Below are positions 44,993 through 53,302 of a DNA stretch of 64,000 nucleotides, in pieces. Origin of the DNA: an uncultured Victivallales bacterium (GTDB lineage: Bacteria > Verrucomicrobiota > Lentisphaeria > Oligosphaerales > JAFGRS01); NCBI GenBank assembly GCA_903837355.1, contig CAILUI010000450.1, forward strand, positions 1 to 64,000. Reading direction: 5' to 3'. The notes beneath the pieces were generated by a model. It had not been told where the DNA came from, did not search any database, and saw only the letters and a list, made by a program, of their open reading frames with translations. The translations under genes and the position numbers were made by a program. Position 1 is the stretch's first letter. Every line of letters starts with the position of its first letter.

Positions 44993-47344
44993 TTACGCTG
45001 CCGCCGACAACGGTCGCGGCGGTCCCGTGCGCCGCCGCGGCGGCTTGGGCGGCCGGCACAAGCGGGGCCCCAGGCCATCATCGACCCAGACCAGAGACAC
45101 CTTGCCGCCCGCCAGGTCGGCCTTGACCCGACGCGACTCGGAATGCGGCTCAGGCGGAATCGCCGGCAGGAGTTCAGCCAGCGGCAGCATGATCAACTCC
45201 TCGAAGCGCCGCTGCAGGTCGCGGACCCCGAGTTCGGCCGAGAAGCCCGCGTCCAGCAGTGCTTCGCCGGCGGCAGTGCTCATCTCGATCTCGACGCCCC
45301 AGCGCTGCCGTAGAGTCTCGTTGGCCTGGGCAAGCAGACGCTTCGTCAGAATGTCTCCGGCCAGTTCACGGGAGAGCGGCCGAAACGGCACCACGGCGTC
45401 GAGCCGACTGATCAACTCCGCAGGGAGGTACTTGCGCAGCCCCAGGCGCTCGGCCTCGTCGGCGGGCTTTGGGGCGACCGCGATGCCGGCGCCGCTGAAG
45501 CCGATGCCCTCATGCTCGCGGACCGCCGGCAGATTGGCGGTCAGAACGATGGTCATGTTGGCGAAGGAGGCCACTTCGCCGGCGGAGTCGGTCAGTCGGC
45601 CAGTGTCGAAGACCTGCAGGAAGAGCCGTTGCACGTCCGGGTGGGCCTTCTCGAACTCGTCCAGCAGCAGCACCCCGTTGGGATGCCGACGCGCCGCGCG
45701 GGTGAGTTCCGGCTCGCTGCCGTAGCCGACATAGCCCGGTGGCGAGCCCACCAGGCGACTGAGCTTGTAGGACTCGGCGAACTCGCTCATGTCGAAGCGC
45801 TCAAGCTGCTCACGGCTGCCGCAGAGGACCTCGGCCAGGGCCTCGGCGAGCGCGGTCTTGCCGACCCCGCTCGGACCCGTAAGGAGGAAGACCCCGTCCG
45901 GCCGTTCCGGGCGCAGATCCAGCCGGCGCTTGCAGAGCCGCAGGACGCGGCTCATGGCGCGGATGGCCTCGGGCTGGCCCAGAACGCGCGTCGCCAGGTT
46001 CGTCTCCAGCGCAGCCAGGCGCTGGGTCAGTCCATCACCCTCACCGAGGGGGATACCGACCATCTGTCCGGCCACGGCATCGAGGTCGCTGGCCACCAGC
46101 GCGGTGGCACCGCGTGCCAAGGCCGCCGCGCAGGCGGTCTCCACCACGTCCAGGGCCTTGTCGGGGAAGCGTCGGTGGCAGAGGATATCGCGCCCGAGTT
46201 CGACGGCCCGAGCCAGGAGCCGTTCGGGCAACTCGATGCCGTAGTGGGTGACGAGGGTCGGGGCGCGCTCGCGCATCATGGCCAGCGTGGCGGCGGCATC
46301 GGGTTCACTGACCGTCACCGTCGTGAAACGGCGCACCAGCGCACCGTCGCCCTGGAGATGCTTGTAGAACTCACCCGAAGTCGTGGCGGCGATGCAACGG
46401 AAACGGCCGCGAGCCAGGGCCGGCTTCAGGTGGTCAGCCGGGCTGGTGCCCCGACCCGGCGCATTGAGCATATGGACCTCATCGAGAAACAGGATCGCTC
46501 CCGGGGTCGCTTCGAGCTCGGTAACCAGGTTCCGTATCCGTTCCTCGAGGGAGCCATGCACGCCCGTTCCCGCCAGGAGGTTCCCCACCGGCAGCGTGAA
46601 GATACGGCTCCCGGCAAGCGCCTTCGGCACGCACCCGTTACGAATGCGCAACGCCAGACCCTCCACCAGGGCGGTCTTGCCGACCCCGGGATCGCCGAGC
46701 AGCATGACGTTGGGTTTGTCCCGACGCAGAAGCACGGCGATCATCTCACCGATCTCGCGCTCCCGTGCTGCGGCGTCCTGCAGGTGTTCCTGGGCCGTGA
46801 TCTCATTCGCGTAACGTGCCAGCAGGTTGCAGGAACCCGCCGCCGTGTTTCCATCCCGTGGGCGATTCACCGGGCGGGCGGGAGCAGGCACCGCGTCCAG
46901 GTCGATGGTGGCGCCACCTGCCAGAGCCGGTACGACAAAGGGCTTCAGGCCCGGCTTCAGAGCGGCCCAGCCAGCGCACAGCAGATGCCCCGGCGTCACG
47001 GGCGAGCCCTTGGCAGCACTCTGCGTCAGGCGTTCAGCGCCATCGAGAACAACGCGCAGATCCGGAGCCAGGCCGATCGGGGCTGGCGGCGGGACACGCT
47101 TCCCGCCCTTGGCCGCCCGAGGAGCGCTGACCGTGGCCTGCCCCCGGGCAGCCTCTACCTTGTCGCTTGCGACGACCAGGCCGCTGGCCGCCAGAACCGC
47201 ATTGACGTCCGTGGTAGCGGCCACGAGCAAGCCCATGGCCAGGTCACTGGCGGTACAGGCGTCGCGACCGGCGTTGGCCGCCCAGGCACGGGCTGCGCTG
47301 AGCACTTCCCGTGCCTGGGCATCATACTGATCGTAGCGTGACAT
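44993..47344 (-). CDS. ClpA/ClpB-type double AAA+ ATPase
   Basis: The 783-residue protein has a degenerate Clp N-domain (residues 1-140), a first AAA+ domain (Walker A GDPGVGKT near 217; LFLDEVHML) and a second (Walker A GPSGVGKT near 489; LLLDEFEKAHPDVQRLFLQV; GRLTDSAG; sensor region GVRDLQRRFEELI). The middle domain is short, which fits ClpA/ClpC more than ClpB disaggregases. No ClpP gene is near, and the C-terminal Arg/Pro tail is unusual. It unfolds or remodels proteins by threading. AAAGGAGAG precedes the ATG; the frame upstream to 47404 is not needed. It sits with a YbjN-like and another AAA+ protein. Confidence 0.92.
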   Translation of the reverse strand: MSRYDQYDAQAREVLSAARAWAANAGRDACTASDLAMGLLVAATTDVNAVLAASGLVVASDKVEAARGQATVSAPRAAKGGKRVPPPAPIGLAPDLRVVLDGAERLTQSAAKGSPVTPGHLLCAGWAALKPGLKPFVVPALAGGATIDLDAVPAPARPVNRPRDGNTAAGSCNLLARYANEITAQEHLQDAAAREREIGEMIAVLLRRDKPNVMLLGDPGVGKTALVEGLALRIRNGCVPKALAGSRIFTLPVGNLLAGTGVHGSLEERIRNLVTELEATPGAILFLDEVHMLNAPGRGTSPADHLKPALARGRFRCIAATTSGEFYKHLQGDGALVRRFTTVTVSEPDAAATLAMMRERAPTLVTHYGIELPERLLARAVELGRDILCHRRFPDKALDVVETACAAALARGATALVASDLDAVAGQMVGIPLGEGDGLTQRLAALETNLATRVLGQPEAIRAMSRVLRLCKRRLDLRPERPDGVFLLTGPSGVGKTALAEALAEVLCGSREQLERFDMSEFAESYKLSRLVGSPPGYVGYGSEPELTRAARRHPNGVLLLDEFEKAHPDVQRLFLQVFDTGRLTDSAGEVASFANMTIVLTANLPAVREHEGIGFSGAGIAVAPKPADEAERLGLRKYLPAELISRLDAVVPFRPLSRELAGDILTKRLLAQANETLRQRWGVEIEMSTAAGEALLDAGFSAELGVRDLQRRFEELIMLPLAELLPAIPPEPHSESRRVKADLAGGKVSLVWVDDGLGPRLCRPPKPPRRRTGPPRPLSAAA

Positions 47345-47414
47345 GCGTGCCTCTCTCCTTTCTGTCCATCTCCAACTCACCCACTCACTTACCCACGCAC
47401 CCACCCCCCGACAC

Positions 47415-47984
47415 TCACTCGCCCAGTCCGATGTCTGCGGTCACCGGCATGGGGCCCGGCTTGCGGGCGACACGGCGACGGCCCTTCCCGGCCGTAGGCG
47501 CCGCCGGATTGCGAGCCTCGTCGGGATCGCTGTCGAGGCACGTGCCGGTATCCAGGGCGTGCTTGAACTGCGCGTAGGACTTGTCCACCAGGTCGATCAG
47601 GCCATGCAGGCAGCGATGGAACTGCTGGTGGGTGAGCAGACTGTCCTCCAGCGGCAGGTTGACGCTGGCCCGAAATTCGCCATCACGGTGGTCGTACTCC
47701 CAACAGATCAGCTTGCGGCACCAGTGCATCCGAGCCGCGGTCTCCAGAACCGCCCGAACGCTGGCGTGGCCGGGACGACAGACATACGTTTTCGGCGCGA
47801 AGAAGGAGAGATACTCGCCGCCTTCGTCCACCCGAATCACCACGCGCAGATGGTGTTCACCGTCTTCGTCCTTGTACTCTTCGGTCACGAATCCCGAGAT
47901 GAGAACGTTCCGATCCTCGTCGACTCGGTACTTGAACGCATTCTCATCCATGAACGCCTTTACCTGATCCATCGTCGTTCCCAT
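47415..47984 (-). CDS. YbjN-domain protein
   Basis: Residues 1-150 have the YbjN/type III chaperone-like pattern: MDQVKAFMDENAFKYRVDED, then a strand pair (HHLRVVIRVDEGGEYLSFFA), HWCRKLICWEYDHRDGEFRA, and LTHQQFHRCLHGLIDLVDK. A basic linker (GKGRRRVARKPGPM) ends the protein. YbjN proteins are thought to assist protein folding or stability. AAGGAG precedes the ATG. It stands between a PcfJ-like gene and the Clp-type ATPase, so an adaptor or co-chaperone role is plausible but inferred. Confidence 0.75.
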   Translation of the reverse strand: MGTTMDQVKAFMDENAFKYRVDEDRNVLISGFVTEEYKDEDGEHHLRVVIRVDEGGEYLSFFAPKTYVCRPGHASVRAVLETAARMHWCRKLICWEYDHRDGEFRASVNLPLEDSLLTHQQFHRCLHGLIDLVDKSYAQFKHALDTGTCLDSDPDEARNPAAPTAGKGRRRVARKPGPMPVTADIGLGE

Positions 47985-48157
47985 GGTCGTGCTCCTTGCT
48001 TCGAGTTGCCTTGCGTTCGGTTCACCGCACTGAACTATCTATCGTCGCTTTCGTCGCGAATGTGACTGCGGCCCAGTCCGGTGCGGCTCCTGCCGAGGGT
48101 GACACCGGGACCGATGCTTGCCGGGATGCGAGCGCATGGTGACTCCTCCGGGTTCGC

Positions 48158-49501
48158 TCAGTCGAAAGGGGTACGGCCGTCCTCCAGGCATACAGCCGAG
48201 AGCTCGGCGTCGGCGCCCTGTAGGGCTGCCGGTAGTTCGTCGAAGGCGCTCAGAACGTACTCCCGCGTCCACTCAGGCAGAGCGGTGTTGGCAGGACCCA
48301 GGACATCGCAGAGCACCCAGCTGTTCTCGCCGCGGACGAAAGAGAGCGTGGCGCGGACAGGATGGTCCACGGCATAGATGTAGTACTGCCCCTGGCTGAT
48401 GGCCTCGCTGAAGCTAAACGCGCAGTTGTGCTCCTTCTCCGCGTGTTGGTACAACTGCTTGGGAGAGGTGATGGGCCGGATGCCGGAACAGCCGGTTGCA
48501 GGGAGAACCGGCGGTGGCGGGAAGTGGTCAGGCAGGTCCCGAAAGGTGGCGGCAGCAGCATCCCGCCTCGTGAGCTCGCTGCCATAGGCTTCCAGAGCCG
48601 CCAGGCTGCGGAATACAGGCCAGGGCAGACCGAACTCCCGCTGCAGCGGGGCTACTGCCTGGAAGTTGAGGCTGTGCATGAGCCCGCCGTACAGACTACC
48701 CTCCGCCACCATCTCCTGCAGCAGCGGCATCGATACTGCCTCGCGCCGCAGGGTCAGGACCTCCAGGACGTCCTCGGTCACGAATGGCAGGTGTGATAGC
48801 CACTTGCTGGCCTCCGCATCGTTGAGCAGGATCCGGCGCAGGCGAAACAGATCATCGACTTTGACCCACTCCACCGATACCTTCGTCAGGATCCGCCGGG
48901 CCATCTCCGTCGCCGGGAATCCAAGCCAGCCGAGCGCCTCGCGCTGGCGGCGGCGCAGCAAGCGCCGGACGCTCACCAGCGGCCGGCCGACCCCATGGAA
49001 GGCGCGAGCGTTGGCGAGAGCGAAGGCCAGAGCCGGGTTACTGTCGAACAGATCGAGGGCGCCCGGACAGCGGGCGAGCAGGCTGTAGACCTCCCACTGC
49101 TGGCCCCCAAAGCCCAGTTGCCGTAGGCGCTCCCGGATCGCCGTGGGGATGGTAACGCGGAAGGCAGCCAGGGCGAGGTCGTTGCTGAACTGCGGGCGGA
49201 ACGACGCGAACGCCAACTGCCCGTCGCCCAGGACCGGGCAGTCACGCACGAGACCGACCGCCTGGTACTGCGGCCGGTCCGGGTGCCGGAGCGCTGCCTT
49301 GAGCGCTGGAGCGGCAAGCCGAGGCAAGCTGTGCCAGGTCGGCCTGGCGGCGCTCTTCGTCCAGGTCGCGGGCTGGTCCCCGCCCCGCAGGACCACGATG
49401 CGGTCACGACGGAAGGCATACAGCTTCCCATCCTTGAACGCATATCCCGGTGCACCCGGGGTACGAAACCCCTCGGCTGATCCTGTGTGTGTGAGCCGCA
49501 T
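48158..49501 (-). CDS. PcfJ-like protein, paralogue 2
   Basis: The 447-residue protein keeps the family blocks: GKLYAFRRDRIVVLRGG near the N-terminus, ALAFALANARAFHGVGRP, EALGWLGFPATE, and a C-terminal HNCAFSFSEAISQGQYYIYA followed by PVRATLSFVRGENSWVLCDV. The ending TPFD is shared with paralogue 3. CGGAGGC precedes the ATG, 15 bases after the AAA+ gene stop, so the two are one operon. Function is unknown. Confidence 0.75.
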   Translation of the reverse strand: MRLTHTGSAEGFRTPGAPGYAFKDGKLYAFRRDRIVVLRGGDQPATWTKSAARPTWHSLPRLAAPALKAALRHPDRPQYQAVGLVRDCPVLGDGQLAFASFRPQFSNDLALAAFRVTIPTAIRERLRQLGFGGQQWEVYSLLARCPGALDLFDSNPALAFALANARAFHGVGRPLVSVRRLLRRRQREALGWLGFPATEMARRILTKVSVEWVKVDDLFRLRRILLNDAEASKWLSHLPFVTEDVLEVLTLRREAVSMPLLQEMVAEGSLYGGLMHSLNFQAVAPLQREFGLPWPVFRSLAALEAYGSELTRRDAAAATFRDLPDHFPPPPVLPATGCSGIRPITSPKQLYQHAEKEHNCAFSFSEAISQGQYYIYAVDHPVRATLSFVRGENSWVLCDVLGPANTALPEWTREYVLSAFDELPAALQGADAELSAVCLEDGRTPFD

Positions 49502-49516
49502 GCGCTGCCTCCGGGG

Positions 49517-51205
49517 TCATGCCATACTCAGATCCACCAGGCGTTCGGGAGTGGTGAAGCCGATCGACTTCCGGGCGGCAGTGCCCACGACCGCGCTCGC
49601 CTCACGGCGCAGCATGGCCATGCTGATCGCCGTCTTTGCCGCCGCAGCCACGAACGCAGCGCGGAGGACGGCATTCCGGATCTCGCCGCCAGTCAGGGAG
49701 TGCTCCGCGGCGATGGCGCGAAAGTTGATGTCCGCGGCCAGCGGGGTGGGGGCAGCCAGCAAGCGCCGCCAGAGCCGTTCCCGCGCCGTCTCGTCGGGCC
49801 GCTGGAAGTGCACCCTGAAACCAATCCGACGGGCAAAGGCGTCGTCGAAGGCAGCGATACAGTTGGTGGTCAGGATCAGGGCACCGCTGAATGACTCCAC
49901 GGCAGAGAGGAGCTGGTTGATCTGTGAGTTGATGTAGAGGTCGTGGTGGGATCCGCCGGCACGCCGACTGCTGAAGAGGGTATCGGCCTCGTCGATGAGG
50001 AGAAGAGTCTCCGGGGCAACCTGGCTGAAGAGGGTCTCGATGTTCTTCTCGGCCTGACCGACCAGATGGCTCTGGACCTCGGATGCCTTGACAACCCGCA
50101 AGGCCAGGCTGGACTCGTTGGCTACAGCGCGGGCGGCGAAGGTCTTGCCGAGACCGCTCTCGCCCTCGAAGCAGGCGATGATGCCGGTGCCATACTCCAG
50201 GCGCTCCCCGAAACCCCATTCCTGTAGGACGGTGTTGCGGTTCTGAATGGCCGCCACCAGGTCCTGGATGGCCGCGAGGGTTGGCGGCGGAAGTACGACG
50301 TCGGCCAGCCGCACCGTGGTCGGCGTGGCCATGGCCATCGTGTCGAGGTCGGGCACGTCGTTCCGCGCCGGAGCCTTGCGAGTCGCGCCGTGCGAGCGCG
50401 GAGCTGAAGCGGCCGGCGCTGGCACCGCCGCTTGCGTCTGCAGCAACTCCTGCAGCGGCAGGCACCCCGGCGCCAGACTGCCCAGGAGCTCAGCTGGGCT
50501 CTGGTCCAGGACGAAACAGTCCACCAGGGCACCGGACATCAGGGCGTCGCTGATCTTGACCTCCGCTACCGGCAGCGCGGGAAGGCGTCCGTTCTCGCCA
50601 TCCTGGTTACTCGACTCGAAGCCGCGCATCAGCAGGACGTGCAGGGCATCTGCCTTGGCCTTCGCCTCGCCGTCCCAAGCGAACGCGCGCAGCAGAGCGC
50701 AGATCAGTAGGTCCCGATCGAGCAAGCGCAGCCCGTGCATCGCCGCCACCCGCACGGCACTGCCCAGAGCCAGCATCGTCTCCGTGCAGGCACAGCTCTC
50801 GCCGGGCAGCCCGAGCCGGCGCATGAACATCCTCTCGACGGTCTTCAGGTGGATACACAACCGGACGATCGAGGGCGTGAACAGAGTGTCGTACTCGGAA
50901 GAGGGGTGCGCGCGGTATCCGGCGCGGGACGCTTGGTCCTGTCCAAGCTCAAGCCAGGCATCTAGGAGCGCGGGGTAGGCGCGGTCGCATACCAGCGCAA
51001 CAATGGCCTCCTTCAGGAAGCCGGAACCAGGCAGAGACCCAATGCTCAGCAACTGAGACACAAGGGCGCTGTCCTGCTCGGCAATCCACGGCATGGGAAC
51101 TGCCAGTTCGGCACTGGTCCCCAGGCGGACGACCGTCGGCGCCCGGCCATCCCACATCGCGTCAGCCGTGAGCGCGTGCAGAAGCTTCTGTTCCAGTGCA
51201 GACAT
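49517..51205 (-). CDS. AAA+ ATPase with long N-terminal helical region
   Basis: The 562-residue protein has ~310 N-terminal residues that look helical and contain a family-unknown segment, then a single AAA+ domain: Walker A GESGLGKT near 347, Walker B LLLIDEADTLF near 400, sensor ALILTTNC, and arginine-finger candidates in DDAFARRIGFRV. The type is closest to classical/FtsH-like AAA ATPases that remodel protein complexes. AAGGAGG precedes the ATG at 51205; an upstream in-frame start lacks support. It heads a cluster with PcfJ-like, YbjN and Clp-type genes. Confidence 0.9.
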   Translation of the reverse strand: MSALEQKLLHALTADAMWDGRAPTVVRLGTSAELAVPMPWIAEQDSALVSQLLSIGSLPGSGFLKEAIVALVCDRAYPALLDAWLELGQDQASRAGYRAHPSSEYDTLFTPSIVRLCIHLKTVERMFMRRLGLPGESCACTETMLALGSAVRVAAMHGLRLLDRDLLICALLRAFAWDGEAKAKADALHVLLMRGFESSNQDGENGRLPALPVAEVKISDALMSGALVDCFVLDQSPAELLGSLAPGCLPLQELLQTQAAVPAPAASAPRSHGATRKAPARNDVPDLDTMAMATPTTVRLADVVLPPPTLAAIQDLVAAIQNRNTVLQEWGFGERLEYGTGIIACFEGESGLGKTFAARAVANESSLALRVVKASEVQSHLVGQAEKNIETLFSQVAPETLLLIDEADTLFSSRRAGGSHHDLYINSQINQLLSAVESFSGALILTTNCIAAFDDAFARRIGFRVHFQRPDETARERLWRRLLAAPTPLAADINFRAIAAEHSLTGGEIRNAVLRAAFVAAAAKTAISMAMLRREASAVVGTAARKSIGFTTPERLVDLSMA

Positions 51206-51424
51206 GGTTCCCGCCTCCTTTTCCTCTCTCAGTCGCTTCGCTCGCGCTGTACCCGTGTCTTGTAGAGCCGTACCCGCGTTCCTGGAGCCGGTGGTCGGGC
51301 ATGCCGGTCCACAGGGCGTCCGCCGCATTTGGAGTAGCGCTGGGCGCCACGTTCCAAGGCTCCCGCGCGGTAGGGGACAGAAGGCGAGCGCCTCACGACG
51401 CCCGCCTCCTGCGACCTCGCGCCC

Positions 51425-51595
51425 TCACCCGACCTGGCGCGTGCCGAGGAAGGTCACCACTGCGTTGGGGTAGCGGCTCTTGATCAGAGCCCGCGCCTCG
51501 GCCGAGTTCGAAGCCGTCACCACCTCGCTGACCGGACCCGCGACATGCTCGCCACGCGCGCTCGACACCTGATAGCGAATCTCATAGCTGGGCAT
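51425..51595 (-). CDS. Small hypothetical protein, 56 residues
   Basis: A perfect AAGGGAGG sits 6 bases before the ATG, which is strong support for this short gene. The product reads MPSYEIRYQVSSARGEHVAG, then VVTASNSAEARALIKSRYPN, a beta-alpha-beta pattern common in small DNA- or protein-binding folds. It may be co-transcribed with the AAA+ gene 219 bases downstream on the same strand. Confidence 0.65.
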   Translation of the reverse strand: MPSYEIRYQVSSARGEHVAGPVSEVVTASNSAEARALIKSRYPNAVVTFLGTRQVG

Positions 51596-51800
51596 CTCAC
51601 ACCTCCCTTGGGTTCACCTACCGACCACGCACCTTGCATGGCCATTTTACTCACCTCACCGCAGCCGGTTGCCGGCAGGTCCAGCCGCGGTGTTGCCAAC
51701 TCCTTGTACCTGGTCCACTCGTCCCCGGCGGTCCGGGCTCTGCTTCGTCCTCTGGCGAGCGCTGTCAGGCCGGGGTACTTCCGCGGTCTTTGCGTCCCGC

Positions 51801-51865
51801 GGCGAACAGGTTAGCGTGGCCCCCCGGCCAAATGGTGTCCCTGTTAATAACGTCCCTGCATTTTC
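51801..51865. repeat. Dispersed repeat, copy A
   Basis: The stretch starting GGCGAACAGGTTAGCG and ending CCCTGCATTTTC is shared with copy C at 59 kb over about 65 bases. A CCCGCGG precedes it, as at copy B. The ending TGCATTTTC resembles ends seen in IS21-type elements. No gene is visible in 51596-52187 apart from these repeats. Confidence 0.6.
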
Positions 51866-51915
51866 ATGTCGGAGGAGGCTGGACCGGGGCGGCGACCAGA
51901 GCCTCATGAAGCCCG

Positions 51916-51958
51916 CGGTGAACAGGTTAGCGCCACCCCCTGGACACAAGGTGTCCTT
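51916..51958. repeat. Dispersed repeat, copy B (partial)
   Basis: CGGTGAACAGGTTAGCG matches copy A. The copy then diverges into the palindrome GGACACAAGGTGTCC. It lies 115 bases from copy A in the same orientation. Confidence 0.55.
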
Positions 51959-52187
51959 GCCCAAAGCGATTCCATCTTCCCGCTGCGGCGAAGCCCGGTG
52001 AGGGCTGGTCCATGTACCCTGCTAAGTGCCGAGGAGACCAGCTTTCCGCCGCCGCCGTGACCGACGGAGAAATGCACGGCCCGTCGTCACCCGGGACACG
52101 TTCTGGCTGGGTAACGGGTACAGGGTATCGGGCGCAGGACTGAGCGCGGACAATCGGTTCGTGCCACAACTGCCCCCGGAGCTAGCC

Positions 52188-52526
52188 ATGGACACCCCCG
52201 ACACAGGCCGCGCATGGATGCAGGAACCACCGACCCGGCCTGGTCCGGGCGGGAACTGGGACGAGGCCTACATCGTCCCATCCATCGATGCCGAGTACCG
52301 CATCATCGCCGCCTTGCACGGCAGCCGGAACGAGGACTGGCATTGGGAAAAGCAACAGCTTACTCACCATGGCAAGCGCGTCTTCGACATCCTCCACATC
52401 CGGCTGGAGAACTGCGAGCGCCGGGTCTACTTCTTCGACATCACCGGGTTCTTCGGCAAGGGGGGATCAGCGCCCGAGGAAGAGACCCCGTGCCAGCCGG
52501 AGTTCCCAGCTTTCTGCAACGAGTAG
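52188..52526 (+). CDS. Hypothetical protein, 112 residues
   Basis: The gene starts at an ATG with GGAG just upstream. The product has an acidic, strand-rich domain (AYIVPSIDAEYRIIAALHGS, DILHIRLENCERRVYFFDIT) and an acidic tail. No family is recognised. The frame stays open upstream to 52026, but that part is arginine-rich and unlike protein. It is the first of two plus-strand genes ahead of the convergent TIR-STAND gene. Confidence 0.6.
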   Translation: MDTPDTGRAWMQEPPTRPGPGGNWDEAYIVPSIDAEYRIIAALHGSRNEDWHWEKQQLTHHGKRVFDILHIRLENCERRVYFFDITGFFGKGGSAPEEETPCQPEFPAFCNE

Positions 52527-52591
52527 ACGACGTCGCGGAGCTTCAAGCTCTGTGGGAGTATGCCTGACCATCTACCACCAGACTACGAACC

Positions 52592-53302
52592 ATGGAACCT
52601 GACGAGCCTGACGAGTTCTTGGTCGGCAGCATGACCGTGGAGTTGATCAAAGTCACGATGGAGGAGGCGGGCATCCTCGAGTACGATTGCGACGCCGAGC
52701 GGCCGGCAGATCCAAGGCTGACACTCCGCACCGAGGGGCGCATGCGCTACTCGTCGACGCTCTTCACGTACGCCATGTCCGGAGACAACGACATCGACGC
52801 CGTGCCGGACGATCGCCTCCTGACGGCCCAACCGCGTGACGTGGTCAGGTAGATGAGGGAACACTGCAAGGGCATCTCCCCGCATCCGGGCAAGGTCCGT
52901 GGAGTGAAGTTCTCCTTCAACGACTGCTGGTGGGCGTAGCCCGGCGGGTGCCTCACCCTCGCGACTTGGCTCAGGGAGCTCCTGGGGCGGGAGCCCGGGC
53001 AGGTGGACCAGGCGGTCGGGGCGTTCAACAAAGGAAGCCGGGACGACTTGAGCAAGGACGAGGTTGCCCGTCTGCTGTCCTGCTGGATCGGCCTCCACGC
53101 GATGTCTGGGCCGACTGGCGGCTACCAGGTGTGCAGAGGGGATACGGGATGGCTCGTGCGGCGCCCAATGAGGTGTGCCCCGCGTCCATTTCCGTTCACC
53201 GGTTGGGTTCGCCCGTTACTGCTTTGGCAGCAACGCCCCAAGTTCGGCGATGGTGAGACGGCGAGTGCCGTGATGGAGCTTCAGGAAACAGACGTCTCCT
53301 GA
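52592..53302 (+). pseudogene. Hypothetical gene interrupted by two in-frame TAG codons
   Basis: One frame shows coding character from ATG 52592 through TAG at 52850-52852 and TAG at 52928-52943 into the segment FSFNDCWWA and, after the second stop, CLTLATWLRELLGREPGQ, then AFNKGSRDDLSKDEVARLLS. Both stops could come from single CAG-to-TAG changes. The last part overlaps the end of the TIR-STAND gene. The 86-residue front part could still be made. TAG is used as a normal stop elsewhere in this window, so loss of function is more likely than recoding. Confidence 0.55.

Noticed and set aside
45512-47341. A 609-codon open frame on the plus strand
   Set aside because: It is antisense to the Clp-type ATPase, whose two Walker A motifs are certain; composition is that of a shadow frame.
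52592-53302. Genome-wide TAG recoding
   Set aside because: TAG ends the ferredoxin-type gene and the DUF3841 gene in tight overlaps with following starts, so TAG is a working stop here.
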